A stretch of 64,000 bases of DNA, taken from NCBI GenBank assembly GCA_049663345.1, contig JBATDG010000085.1, positions 1 to 64,000 on the forward strand. Reading direction: 5' to 3'. This DNA comes from SZUA-365 sp049663345 (lineage in GTDB: Bacteria > Bacteroidota > Ignavibacteria > SZUA-365). Made by a program: the position numbers and the translations under genes. Below, piece after piece: positions 1 through 8,419 of the stretch. Numbering within the stretch: position 1 is the first letter of the stretch; every line of letters begins with the position of its first letter. Below the pieces are notes generated by a model. It saw only the letters and a program-made list of their open reading frames with translations. It was not told the DNA's origin and searched no databases.

Positions 1-738
1 GACAAGGATTATGGATATGTGGTCGGGAGCATGGGAACCTTGTTGAAGACAACCGACAGCGGTGAGAATTGGGAGGTTCTCTCCCAATTCACGTTATATC
101 CCTTGGCGGATGTTCACTTCGTGGATCGAACGACTGGGACTTACGTCGGTGCTGGATGTACCATCTTTCGCACGACGGACGGTGGTACCTCATGGGTACA
201 ACAATCGAGTGGGATTCCGGGGGGGTGGTTCAGCCTGAATGGTGTCTTTTTCTTGGATGCCCATATTGGATTCATTATTGGTGAATGGGGAACACTTCTT
301 CACACTACTGATGGTGGCGAAAACTGGCAGGTCCTTCCAAGCGGAACTGGAAACTTGCTCATGGCTGTGACCTTTGCTGATGCTCAGAACGGAACGATAG
401 TCGGTCATAGCGGCACCATCCTCCGAACCACCACCGGAGGCGTGACATGGATCGAGGAACCGAAGTCCTCCCCTTCCCTTTTCCACCTCGCCCAGAACTA
501 CCCGAATCCTGTCACATCCAGCACTACCATACCCTTCACTCTGACAACGCCTGAGCATGTCAGGTTATCCGTCTGTGACGTTCTCGGTCGTGAGGCTGCA
601 GTGCTGGTGGAGGGAAAGCGGATGGCCGGTGAGCAATCGGTGCCTTTCAATGCGGCTGGATTGAGAGCTGGGATTTATTTTTCGGTGCTGAGGACGGGGT
701 CGGGAGTTGAGACAAGGAAGATGTTGATTGGCCGCTGA
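1..738 (+). CDS. Secreted YCF48/BNR-repeat protein with T9SS sorting domain (5' end outside window)
   Basis: The reading frame is open from base 1, so the gene starts upstream of the window. The visible part has three or four repeats of the form G-T-(L/I)-L-x-T-T-(D/T)-x-G-x-x-W, typical of YCF48/BNR-like beta-propeller blades. From about base 475 comes a proline-rich linker with the NYPNPV motif, then a beta-sandwich tail ending in RKMLIGR, the signature of a type IX secretion C-terminal domain. Such proteins are exported through the outer membrane and have the tail removed or anchored. The binding target of the propeller cannot be inferred. Confidence 0.85.
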   Translation, partial: DKDYGYVVGSMGTLLKTTDSGENWEVLSQFTLYPLADVHFVDRTTGTYVGAGCTIFRTTDGGTSWVQQSSGIPGGWFSLNGVFFLDAHIGFIIGEWGTLLHTTDGGENWQVLPSGTGNLLMAVTFADAQNGTIVGHSGTILRTTTGGVTWIEEPKSSPSLFHLAQNYPNPVTSSTTIPFTLTTPEHVRLSVCDVLGREAAVLVEGKRMAGEQSVPFNAAGLRAGIYFSVLRTGSGVETRKMLIGR

Positions 739-871
739 GATGCTCCGTACTCCTGTCCGGTGAAGGAGCGGTGACTATATCGACAAGCCAAGCCTGAACC
801 GCAGTGAGTGAACCGCTCCTGCGGTCTCCATGACGTTCTGGGGGCAGAGCTTGTTGCCGCGCTCGGTGGAT

Positions 872-995
872 TGCGTCCCTACTGCGACGCCACTGCGTCC
901 CTACTGCGTCCCTACTGCGACGCCACTGCGAACGTACTACGAACTACTGCGAATTACTGCGAACGTACTGCAACCGTACTGCGAACTACTGCGAA
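872..995. repeat. Degenerate short tandem repeat (TACTGCG-based)
   Basis: The stretch is built from repeated TACTGCG or TACTRCG cores separated by 3-5 bases (CGACG, TCCC, AACG, AAT). It lies between the end of the + strand secreted protein gene and the 3' end of the - strand AlbA-type regulator. It gives open frames on several strands that are artefacts of the repeat. Confidence 0.7.
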
Positions 996-1011
996 GCGAA
1001 AAATATGGAAA

Positions 1012-2382
1012 TCATTTGCGCCTGAGATAGCCGGTTGGATCATTTTTCGACTTCCCAACCCATTCAACCATTTGGTCAAGTTCCTTGAGATTTTTCTGCA
1101 CTGCTCTTTTGGTGAGACCGAGCGATGCCGCAATTTCGCTGACACGAGCCGTGTCATGGGAGTCGAGGTATTGGAGGATTTTCCGCTGTGTCTCGGTTAG
1201 CCTCTCCGGGATCGGTGCCATTGCTTCCGATTTCCGAAGTGTGACCTCGACTCCACCACTGTTCTCCGCATACTCTGGTTCCGGGAGTCCAGCATTCCGG
1301 CACAATTCGAGAATTTTCAGTGTGCCTCTTCCCCACGATTCGATTGCTCCGTTCAGGAAGAACGCCTTAGCAATGAGCGGATTCCTCAGAACCGAACGGT
1401 GCGGTTTCAGCAGGTCGGGGAACGAGATTCCGGTTGGGAGCATGCCGTTGTTCCAAATCTCGATGCGATCATCATAGATGGCGATCTCGGTGAAGCCGCT
1501 GGGGTCGTAATAATCTCTGTGGATGATCGCGTTGACCGTCGCCTCCCTAAGGGCATCCAGTGGATACTCCGTGGTATCAGAGCGAAGACCGAAGTCGTTG
1601 GGTACTTTTCCTGCGATGCGTAGATGTGACGAGATGAACCGTTGGATGCGGTCATACAAATCGAAGAGGTTACCCTCGAACCGCTGGTTGTCGATGAACT
1701 CGTCCTTCGAATTACCCCTGAATCGTGCGGCTCTCACATGCAGTTGGATGAAGCGACTCTGCGGTCGTTTTCCGAACAGCGCAAGCGCACCGTTCGTGAG
1801 CGATCCGTCCTTGAGCATGTCCAAACCACTGAGGATCTCGTCGAGCGGCAGGTGCTCGGACACACCAAGATTTCGTGCCTCTTGTGCGATGCGAACGAAT
1901 CGCCGGACAAGCTCCTCATCCAGATCGGAGATACTTGCGTGTTCATTCACCTCCATGTCCCAGAGCAACCGGTGGCGATTCAGTTCGAGCAGAAGTCGCT
2001 CGTACTCATCCCTCGCCATCGTCTGATTCGTCGATCCGACCCGCTTGTAGGGATGATCGCGTGTGACGTACGGCTTTGATGCACCTTCAGGAATCGAAAC
2101 GAGGATCACCTGCTTGCCACCGACCTCATCCGCCGAAACGGACGGATAGAGGCGTGGGGATATCGCATCGATGATCTTGTTCGAGATGTCCCGTATCGTC
2201 GAGTCTGCAATCAGTTGTCCGACCACGATCCCATTCTCATCGACACCGAAGATGACGGTGCCACCCTTTGTGTTCGCGAAGGCGGTCAACGTCTCGATGG
2301 CCCTCGATAGCTGGCCGGTCGATTTCTTGAATTCGAGGGTTTCGCTTTCGCCTTGTGCGATCAATGTGTGCAGGTCATTCAT
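1012..2382 (-). CDS. Schlafen AlbA_2-type ATP-binding transcriptional regulator
   Basis: This protein of about 456 aa has the layout of the COG2865 family. An N-terminal AlbA_2/Schlafen-like domain (E-T-L-E-F-K-K-S then the F-A-N-T-K-G-G-T-V-I-F-G-V-D core) is followed by a GHKL-like ATP-binding segment (REATVNAIIHRDY). The C-terminus is a winged helix (ILQYLDSHDTARVSEIAASLG). Family members are putative regulators; some are linked to phage defence. I place the start at 2382, where the AlbA_2 domain begins; an upstream start at 2454 would add 24 residues without domain content. It lies just outside the island, downstream of the displaced glnA terminator on the same strand. Its target genes are unknown. 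Confidence 0.75.
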   Translation of the reverse strand: MNDLHTLIAQGESETLEFKKSTGQLSRAIETLTAFANTKGGTVIFGVDENGIVVGQLIADSTIRDISNKIIDAISPRLYPSVSADEVGGKQVILVSIPEGASKPYVTRDHPYKRVGSTNQTMARDEYERLLLELNRHRLLWDMEVNEHASISDLDEELVRRFVRIAQEARNLGVSEHLPLDEILSGLDMLKDGSLTNGALALFGKRPQSRFIQLHVRAARFRGNSKDEFIDNQRFEGNLFDLYDRIQRFISSHLRIAGKVPNDFGLRSDTTEYPLDALREATVNAIIHRDYYDPSGFTEIAIYDDRIEIWNNGMLPTGISFPDLLKPHRSVLRNPLIAKAFFLNGAIESWGRGTLKILELCRNAGLPEPEYAENSGGVEVTLRKSEAMAPIPERLTETQRKILQYLDSHDTARVSEIAASLGLTKRAVQKNLKELDQMVEWVGKSKNDPTGYLRRK

Positions 2383-2501
2383 CAGTGGCTCGTTTATGTT
2401 CGCCTCGAAATGTAAACAGGGATTCCCAGAAGTGCTACCCGGTTCATTCAACACAGTTCTGTCTCGCTAACGGTGAACAACGCCTCTCCGCACGCTCCAC
2501 C

Positions 2502-2537
2502 AATAAAAACAGCCCCGGAGCCAAGCTCAGGGGCTGT
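2502..2537 (-). terminator. Rho-independent terminator, originally that of glnA
   Basis: On the minus strand an ACAGCCCC...GGGGCTGT stem, with an extra GAGC/GCTC pairing inside, is followed by TTTTTATT. It lies about 57 bases beyond the relic glnA 3' end at 2594-2620 on that strand, and no other minus-strand gene ends here. It is best read as the ancestral glnA terminator, now separated from glnA by the island. Confidence 0.8.
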
Positions 2538-2595
2538 CACTATTCAATGACCAACAGAGCGAGAGGGCCGCTACCTCAGCGAGATAGTTAGCCTC

Positions 2596-2620
2596 ACCGA
2601 TGAAAATACATCTTGTATTC
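2596..2620. other. attL: left attachment-site copy (duplicate of glnA 3' end)
   Basis: These 25 bases are identical to 31632-31656. Read on the minus strand they still encode E-Y-K-M-Y-F-H-R, the glnA C-terminus, followed here by TGA (bases 2594-2596). The flanking sequence inside the island no longer matches glnA. Confidence 0.85.
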
Positions 2621-2739
2621 TTTTGACAACGATGTAAACATGGGTATTCACCAACCCAACAAGTGGAATTCTAGCCTTTATTTATAGGGTCCTGCGGGGC
2701 CACGCGACTCTACATACTTGCTTGCGTTTGTCCTTTTTT

Positions 2740-2757
2740 TGTTACTTATTTGTTACT
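2740..2757 (+). promoter_or_regulatory. Putative integrase arm-type site, left end
   Basis: TGTTACTTATTTGTTACT contains two direct GTTACT motifs 11 bp apart. The same 18 bases occur in the same orientation at 31567-31584, just inside the other island end. That placement is expected for arm sites bound by the N-terminal domain of the integrase. Confidence 0.6.
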
Positions 2758-2781
2758 CGGGCAACAGACAAGGACAGAGTC

Positions 2782-3831
2782 ATGAGGATTACCGTCAGGA
2801 CCAAGCAACTCAAGGACGGGCGCAAGAGCTTATACTTGGACATTTATCACGCCGGGAAGCGAAACACTGAGTTCCTGAGTCTCTACCTCGGTAAGGATCG
2901 GAAGCAGAACGCGGAGACGAAATCCCTTGCCGAAAAGATAAGGGCCACGAGAGAACTCGAACTTGCTCACCATCAGTACGGCTTCATGCCCTCCTTCAAA
3001 AGGAAGGCGGATTTCCTCGAGTACTTCAAGTCACAGCTAAAGCACAAGCAGCCCTACAGCATCTACCACTCCACCGAGAAAAAGCTGCGGAAATTCGCCA
3101 AAGGCAAGGTACTGTTCGCTGATGTCGACGAAAAGTGGCTGGCATCATTCAGGGACTTCCTCCTCTCCGAAGCCATCGCACAGAACACCGCAAGGGAGTA
3201 CTTTGCCGTCGTCAAGCGCATCCTCCGGAAGGCGGTGAAGGACAAGATCATACCGTCGAACCCAGCGGATAACGTCGATTCGATCCGGCAGATGGACATC
3301 AAACGTGACCACCTGTCCCTCGGCGAAATCGAAACCCTTGCGGTGACAGCCTGCACCAAGCCGGAGGTAAAACGGGCCTTCCTGTCCTGCTGCTTCACTG
3401 GTCTACGATTCTCCGACGTTTCAAAACTCACATGGGGGGACATCAAGGAGGACCACATCGAGATTCGTCAGACGAAGACGAAGGACTACCTCTACGTCCC
3501 TCTCGGCGCGACGACTCGTCGTCTGCTCCAGGTACATCCACCGAACGTCAGATTCATGCCGGACCAACTCGTGTTCGATCTGCCACAACGATCGCATACA
3601 AACATCATCCTGAAGCGGTGGTTCGCCGAAGCAGGCATTCAGAAGAATGCACACTTCCACGTTAGCCGACACAGCTTCGCGGTACTGAACATTTCCCAGG
3701 GGGCAGACTTGTATACCGTGAGCCAGCTGCTCGGCCACAAGAACATGAAGACAACAGAAATCTACGCCAAACTTATCAATGAAAAGAAACGGGATGCCGT
3801 TCAGCGGCTGCCCTTCGTGGAGGTTATTTGA
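2782..3831 (+). CDS. int: Tyrosine recombinase (island integrase)
   Basis: This 349-aa site-specific recombinase catalyses excision and integration of the island. Catalytic residues are visible: Arg209 (TGLRFSD), Lys232 (RQTKTKDY), His293-x-x-Arg296 (HVSRHSF), His319 (LLGHK) and the nucleophile Tyr328 (TTEIYAK). The N-terminal 70 residues resemble the arm-DNA-binding domain of Bacteroidota integrases, followed by a SAM-like core-binding domain. I choose ATG 2782, preceded by AAGGA at 7 bases; a TTG at 2722 would overlap the putative arm site. It sits next to attL and its stop shares a base with the start of the next gene. Confidence 0.93.
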   Translation: MRITVRTKQLKDGRKSLYLDIYHAGKRNTEFLSLYLGKDRKQNAETKSLAEKIRATRELELAHHQYGFMPSFKRKADFLEYFKSQLKHKQPYSIYHSTEKKLRKFAKGKVLFADVDEKWLASFRDFLLSEAIAQNTAREYFAVVKRILRKAVKDKIIPSNPADNVDSIRQMDIKRDHLSLGEIETLAVTACTKPEVKRAFLSCCFTGLRFSDVSKLTWGDIKEDHIEIRQTKTKDYLYVPLGATTRRLLQVHPPNVRFMPDQLVFDLPQRSHTNIILKRWFAEAGIQKNAHFHVSRHSFAVLNISQGADLYTVSQLLGHKNMKTTEIYAKLINEKKRDAVQRLPFVEVI

Positions 3832-4637
3832 TGGACCTGGATGGAAACAACGACGGGGAGTCGCCATCCTGGCGCGACGATGCTTACTTGTGGCACTACG
3901 ATGAACAGTCGTTTATTGCCGGCTTTAAGGCTCTTCTCAAGAGCGGGTTTGAATACAGGAAAGTGCTAGATGTTCTTACTGATCTAAAGACTGACAATCA
4001 ACGGATCTTGTTTCTTACATATTGTTTACGCCGTTTTCGGGAGAAGAGCCCGGAGTTGTGGCTCAGCGAATTGATTCGTCAAAATGGGGGACCAATTGAT
4101 GGACCTCCTCTCCTTTCACAGCTTAAACAGAGCATTCCAGAGAACGAAGAGGAAGAACTAGTGTATGAAGCCTTCAGCATGACTTTCGAACATGCTGTTA
4201 ATGATTTCCCCCGTTTGGTTCAACGTCTACACGATCAGTTATTTGAAATTGGAGAGATCCATCATTTTGCTCAAAACGTGAATAGTGAGAAGTCGACATG
4301 GTTCTCAATCCTACTAAATCCAAGTCAACAAGTGCACGTTTTTAAGAAATCTGAATATGGATACGATGGTGAAGACAAATTCTGTTGGATTAAGGGGCCG
4401 AAAGAACTCGCCGCCGTTCTACATGCTCTGAGAGAAAACGGAGAGCTCCCGGCAACGAGTGATTATGAACTTGCCAAGATCGCCACTGGATGTTTTTCTT
4501 TCCCCGACAAACCCGTTAATCAACAATCATTGGCAGCTCTGGTTGGGGGCGCGAGAAACAAGACTTCCAAACCGTCTGACGAATGCCTTGAGTTCGTTCT
4601 GGCTCAAATAGAAATGAGGGGTGGTTTGGTCTCCTGA
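3831..4637 (+). CDS. RteC-like protein (putative element regulator)
   Basis: The protein has 268 aa. The C-terminal half (KFCWIKGPKELAAVLHALRENG, then a helical stretch ending LEFVLAQIEMRGG) follows the pattern of RteC proteins, which regulate excision or transfer in Bacteroides mobile elements. The N-terminal half has no motif I recognise. The ATG at 3831 overlaps the integrase stop by one base (TGATG) and is preceded by GGAGG, so the two are translated together. The family call rests on pattern similarity and gene position only; a divergent unrelated helical protein is possible. Confidence 0.5.
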   Translation: MDLDGNNDGESPSWRDDAYLWHYDEQSFIAGFKALLKSGFEYRKVLDVLTDLKTDNQRILFLTYCLRRFREKSPELWLSELIRQNGGPIDGPPLLSQLKQSIPENEEEELVYEAFSMTFEHAVNDFPRLVQRLHDQLFEIGEIHHFAQNVNSEKSTWFSILLNPSQQVHVFKKSEYGYDGEDKFCWIKGPKELAAVLHALRENGELPATSDYELAKIATGCFSFPDKPVNQQSLAALVGGARNKTSKPSDECLEFVLAQIEMRGGLVS

Positions 4638-5096
4638 AAGCAGACAGAAAGTAATACACGGTTGTTGGATTCGGAGAGACCATCTACGACAGGGGTGCTT
4701 CCGCGCGGCAGCGTTAGCGAGCTTCACCGTAGGCGACATTGGGATCGCAGTGCGACTCCGTACACCGTCAGCTGCCTACAATTCAGCCAACCGCATCGCT
4801 AGTACCAGGGATTAGGATAGAGACTAGCATCATTGTTTTAGCCCCACAACACACCCCTCTGTCCTTTCGTAGATATGGTGCCGGGACTCGTTCTCGAACG
4901 GGATCACATGCCCGCATCAGATGTGCAGCCGTCCTACATAGCAGGCTCTTTGTTTGTCCATTTCTTGGGAACTGCATCAGGGCGCGCAAAAGTCTGTTCG
5001 ATTACTTCAGTTCGAATCTACGGTTACTAATGAAGTTGTCAACTTTTCCTTTGTATCCTTTCCAGTGTTACGCCACTTGTATCACTGGAGCAAAAG
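4638..5096. other. Intergenic stretch without recognisable gene
   Basis: Only short frames without ribosome-binding sites or conserved motifs are seen. A segment at about 4877-4910 resembles a tRNA T-arm and acceptor end on the minus strand, but no full cloverleaf can be drawn. Promoter sequences for the HTH gene at 5097 probably lie at its right end. Confidence 0.5.
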
Positions 5097-5387
5097 ATGG
5101 AAACAAATATTTCGGAACAACTTCAAGCACTCGAATCAAAGATCGATTCAATAGGACTGAGTAATAAGTCGATACTCACTTTCAAGGAAGCTTGTCGGTA
5201 TCTCGACTTCTCTAGCTCTTACCTCTACAAACTCACCTCATTGGCGCAGATTCCCCACTACAAGCCGCGCGGTAAACGAGTGTATTTCGAGCGACGAGAT
5301 CTCGATGATTGGCTGAGGCAAAACCGTGTGCGTTCCGAGAATGAGCTTGAGTCCGAAGCCATCAACCGTATAACCATGCCGAAGTAG
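5097..5387 (+). CDS. Excisionase-like MerR-type helix-turn-helix protein
   Basis: This 96-aa protein contains the helix-turn-helix 'excisionase' domain (HTH_17 type): LTFKEACRYLDFSSSYLYKL, then a wing with KPRGKRVYFERRDLDDWL. Such proteins bind attachment sites to favour excision or act as regulators of mobile elements. An N-terminal coiled segment (about residues 1-25) precedes the domain. A GGAG lies about 7 bases before the ATG. It sits between the integrase block and the replication block, which fits a role as recombination directionality factor. Confidence 0.75.
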   Translation: METNISEQLQALESKIDSIGLSNKSILTFKEACRYLDFSSSYLYKLTSLAQIPHYKPRGKRVYFERRDLDDWLRQNRVRSENELESEAINRITMPK

Positions 5388-5452
5388 GGCAGCCATGATG
5401 GATACCAAAACAGTTCTCTTGGTCGTTCCTCAGGCAATTAGGATCGTGTGAC

Positions 5453-5581
5453 ATGGGTACGATAACGCTCGGTGATTTACAGATTTCCAAAGTCGAACCT
5501 TTTCTCCCCCATCTCCTGGCGATTGATTATAACAGACGCGAATTCAACCTGCCTACAGACGAATCTTCTGTGGTGCCCTGA
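5453..5581 (+). CDS. 42-aa ORF translationally coupled to primase-helicase
   Basis: A short frame (MGTITLGDLQISKVEPF..., ending DESSVVP) has AGGA 9 bases upstream of its ATG. Its TGA overlaps the ATG of the following gene (TGATG). The next gene has no Shine-Dalgarno of its own, so this ORF probably loads ribosomes onto it. No motif is recognised. It could be a leader peptide or a small DNA-associated protein. Confidence 0.5.
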   Translation: MGTITLGDLQISKVEPFLPHLLAIDYNRREFNLPTDESSVVP

Positions 5582-7527
5582 TGGAGAGCAAACAGGATAT
5601 TAGGGCAGATGTGCTGCAGTATTTCACCTCTGCACGTTTGGCTGAGTATTGCGCAGGACAAACGGGCGGTAAGGCAGGAAACTTGAGTGGAAAAAAGTAT
5701 CGCATCACTGATGCTGGTCTCGGTGGACTTGAGATTGATGAGGAAAACAATCGGGCTGTGTGGTATCTGCACTCAGAAAGTATCGGTGGAGACGTTTTCG
5801 ACGCCTTCCAGTACTTTGAGAAACTGCAAGACTTCCCAGCACAACTGCTGCGTGGGGCTGAACTTGCCGGCATTGCCTTTCCCCACACAGGATCTGCTCA
5901 CCCGACGGCGCATGCGGCCCAAGATAAACCTGGATTTGTTAACATCAACACTCCATTTCAATCTGAGTATCCCTACACCGATGAGAACAAAAAACCGATT
6001 CGTGTGAAACGGCGATACCCCACTGTGAAAGGTGAGATTATAACAGATAGATCCCTATACGCACAGGCTGATGGAAAAACGTTCCGATGGTTTCATTATA
6101 GCACAAGTGGGGTTTTAGAGCATGGCAAAGGCAACGCGCCTCCAATGCTATACCGTTTTCCGGAGGTGTTGGAGTCTGCGGCCAAAGAGGGATGTGTGTG
6201 GGTTGTCGAAGGCGAAAAGGACGCGGACACACTTGCTGGGCTTCCATTGACGGCCACAACTGCCGAACATGGTGCAGGCGCAGGCGAATCGAAATGGAGT
6301 GCAGAATATACTTCTGCACTCACCGGAGCGCACTGTATTATAGTTGCCGACGCCGATGAGAAAGGTCGAAAATTCGCTCAGCAGATCGCAGAAGCCATTC
6401 ACTCCAACGCAAGTAGCGTTCGAGTGATCGAATCACCTATCGGGAAGGATGTCACAGAGTACATCGAACGAGGTGGATCGGCCGAAGGACTCGTACAGCT
6501 CGCGGAGGCCACGGATTATTGGGAACCAGCAATCGCCCAAATGCATAATGAAATCTATTTCCCTACGAAGGATAACCGGCCATCGGCAGTCGTACCATTG
6601 GTGAAAATGCATGGGGTGCAGATTTGCAGCGTTGGGAACATGACCATTATAACGGCGCTTCCGGGAACTGGAAAAAGTGCTGTGTGTGAAGCGATTGCGG
6701 CCTCCGCGATAAATCCCTCCGCAGATTGTTTCGGCATCGACGTGCCTATGGGGACTCGGGTCCTATACGTTGACGGGGAGCGATCAATAAATGATCATTG
6801 GTGGTCTGCTGATCGCGCACGCAGACGTGCGACGCTTTCTGACGAGGAATGGCTGCCCGAGGCGGTTAAGTTCGCCCTGTTTGCACTAATGCCTAGTATT
6901 GAAGAAAGACGAAAAGAATTGCTGCGTCTTATTGAAATACATAACCCACAACTATTGATTATCGATGGTTTGGGCGACTTCGTACGTGACGCCAATGATG
7001 CCGGTGATACTGCTGATCTGATCTACACTCTCACAGCAAATGCGAAGTCCTCAAATTTTGGTGTCATCACCACCATCCACCCGAATCCGTCGGGAGATAG
7101 GAACAAAGCACGGGGGCACCTTGGCAGCGAGGCAATGCGTCGGGCGGAATCAGTTTTGCTCTTAGAAAGAAACACTGATGGCAGCAGGACCCTTCATACG
7201 AATTTCTCGCTCGGGAAAAACCGAAATGCTGCTGATCGGATCGCGACTTCTTTCTCGTGGTCAGATGAGGCCCGGATGTTCACGTCTTGTGAGAGCCCTA
7301 AGCCGACAGCTATGCAAAAAGCGGATAAACTGTCCAACTTAAGATTATTAGCTGCCGAGCCGATTGCCCCGAGCGCCCTCATGCGGAAGATCATGGATCA
7401 AGAGTTGTGTTCTGAGAGCACAGCGAAACGTCGCATCAAGGAGATGAAGCAGGCGGATATGATTGCTTTCAATCCTGCGTTACAGTATGTCAATGTTGGA
7501 GATTCCCATCGAGAGGATAAGCAATAG
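5581..7527 (+). CDS. TOPRIM/RecA-fold primase-helicase (AAA_25, RepA-like)
   Basis: The protein has 648 aa. Residues about 205-300 form a TOPRIM-like domain (VEGEKDADTL, then VADADEKG) as in plasmid and phage primases. Residues about 330-560 are a RecA-like ATPase: Walker A PGTGKS near 361-367, a VLYVDGERS strand, Walker B-like LLIIDGLGDF, and a late T-T-I-H-P-N motif. The C-terminal 60 residues look like a winged helix. The enzyme would unwind and prime DNA at the element's origin. It is followed directly by iteron-like repeats. The start depends on coupling to the upstream 42-aa ORF. Confidence 0.85.
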   Translation: MESKQDIRADVLQYFTSARLAEYCAGQTGGKAGNLSGKKYRITDAGLGGLEIDEENNRAVWYLHSESIGGDVFDAFQYFEKLQDFPAQLLRGAELAGIAFPHTGSAHPTAHAAQDKPGFVNINTPFQSEYPYTDENKKPIRVKRRYPTVKGEIITDRSLYAQADGKTFRWFHYSTSGVLEHGKGNAPPMLYRFPEVLESAAKEGCVWVVEGEKDADTLAGLPLTATTAEHGAGAGESKWSAEYTSALTGAHCIIVADADEKGRKFAQQIAEAIHSNASSVRVIESPIGKDVTEYIERGGSAEGLVQLAEATDYWEPAIAQMHNEIYFPTKDNRPSAVVPLVKMHGVQICSVGNMTIITALPGTGKSAVCEAIAASAINPSADCFGIDVPMGTRVLYVDGERSINDHWWSADRARRRATLSDEEWLPEAVKFALFALMPSIEERRKELLRLIEIHNPQLLIIDGLGDFVRDANDAGDTADLIYTLTANAKSSNFGVITTIHPNPSGDRNKARGHLGSEAMRRAESVLLLERNTDGSRTLHTNFSLGKNRNAADRIATSFSWSDEARMFTSCESPKPTAMQKADKLSNLRLLAAEPIAPSALMRKIMDQELCSESTAKRRIKEMKQADMIAFNPALQYVNVGDSHREDKQ

Positions 7528-7560
7528 CGTGTGTGCCTCGGTTCGCCAGAAGCAGCAGTG

Positions 7561-7590
7561 TCACTCCGCCTATATACATAGGCGGTGTGA
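7561..7590. repeat. Inverted repeat beside iteron array
   Basis: TCAC-T-CCGCCTAT, a 4-base ATAC loop, then ATAGGCGG-T-GTGA: 13-base arms with one mismatch. No T-run follows, so it is not an obvious terminator. It borders the iteron array and may be part of the same origin. Confidence 0.6.
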
Positions 7591-7591
7591 C

Positions 7592-7676
7592 TGACACCAG
7601 TGACCGATTTGGCTGTTGACACCAATCTGACACCTGCTTGACACCTGTTTGACACTGGCTTGACACTGTTCGACAT
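7592..7676. repeat. Iteron-like direct repeats, candidate replication origin
   Basis: TGACAC begins at 7617, 7628, 7639, 7650 and 7661, exactly 11 bp apart, within an 11-mer of consensus YTTGACACYKG. A further out-of-phase copy is at 7592 and a decayed one at about 7670. Helically phased direct repeats next to a replication protein gene are the usual form of an iteron origin or its control region. Confidence 0.65.
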
Positions 7677-7808
7677 CAGAACGTCTGAGACAGATTTGCA
7701 GTAACCATTTTGAGGCCAGTCTCGAGGTTTTTATTGTCTGAGAAATGGCACCTTACTACCCGTTTTGGTGTTGTATTGATTGAACACTCAACGAAAGGAG
7801 ATGAGAAA

Positions 7809-8066
7809 ATGAAAGAAGTAAAATCCTCAGAGTACGTTGAAAGAGAAGGCCGGTTTTTCCGGGATCTCACATTCACAGACGGTACGGGCAGATCAGAAAA
7901 GTTTGACTTCGCATCCGGCGCTTGGGTCCGCTGCGTAAGGGGGGATTCCAGCTTCCTCGCCAAAGCCTGGACGGAAGGTGAGAGACTTTCCGAAGAAGAA
8001 GCCAAATCCGCCATCGCGCGAGAAACTGCCGACTTTTCCGGAGCCGATAGCAAGTCAGTATCATAG
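7809..8066 (+). CDS. 85-aa conserved protein, paralogue 1
   Basis: The protein begins MKEVKSSEYVEREGRFFRDL and contains SEKFDFASGAWVRC. It has no domain I recognise and no membrane segment; it is charged and probably cytoplasmic. AAAGGAGAT lies just upstream of the ATG at 7809 (an upstream in-frame start at 7710 lacks one). It is a close paralogue of the next gene, including an identical leader, so the two arose by tandem duplication. It follows the iteron array and may belong to the replication module. Confidence 0.75.
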   Translation: MKEVKSSEYVEREGRFFRDLTFTDGTGRSEKFDFASGAWVRCVRGDSSFLAKAWTEGERLSEEEAKSAIARETADFSGADSKSVS

Positions 8067-8161
8067 CTGCATGATCATATCTCATAGGATTCAAAAGGAA
8101 ATATTTCCAGAAGGGGTGCGCAAGGAGCTTCGCGTTTTATCAAATGAAAGGAGATGACAAA

Positions 8162-8419
8162 ATGAAAGAAGTAAAATCCTCAGAGTATTTCGAGAGAGAA
8201 GGCCGGTTCTTCCGGGACGTTAAGTTCTCAGACGGAACAGGTAGATCAGAGAAGTTCGACTTCGCATCCGGCGCCTGGGTGCGCTGCATGAAGGGTGACG
8301 CCAGCTTCATCGCCAAATCGCGCATGGAAGGTGAAAGACTTTCCGAGGCAGAAGCGGAATCCCGCATCGCCAAAGAGGTTTCCCACCGCAAACGCGCAGC
8401 TTCTTCGATAGAAGCGTAG
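8162..8419 (+). CDS. 85-aa conserved protein, paralogue 2
   Basis: It has the same length and layout as the preceding gene: MKEVKSSEYFEREGRFFRD, then SEKFDFASGAWVRC, diverging mainly in the last 30 residues. The ribosome-binding site AAAGGAGAT and first codons are nearly identical to the first copy. Both copies remain open, which suggests both are used, perhaps with different partners. The function is unknown. Confidence 0.75.
   Translation: MKEVKSSEYFEREGRFFRDVKFSDGTGRSEKFDFASGAWVRCMKGDASFIAKSRMEGERLSEAEAESRIAKEVSHRKRAASSIEA

Noticed and set aside
799..826. ACCGCAG/CTGCGGT hairpin after the first gene as a terminator
   Set aside because: The stem is only 7 bp with a large loop and no T-run.
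2722..2781. Upstream TTG start for the integrase
   Set aside because: It would place the first 20 codons over the putative arm site, while ATG 2782 has a good AAGGA site.
4877..4910. tRNA-like T-arm and CCA end on the minus strand
   Set aside because: No matching acceptor, D-arm or anticodon arm can be drawn upstream; the likeness is limited to one short palindrome.
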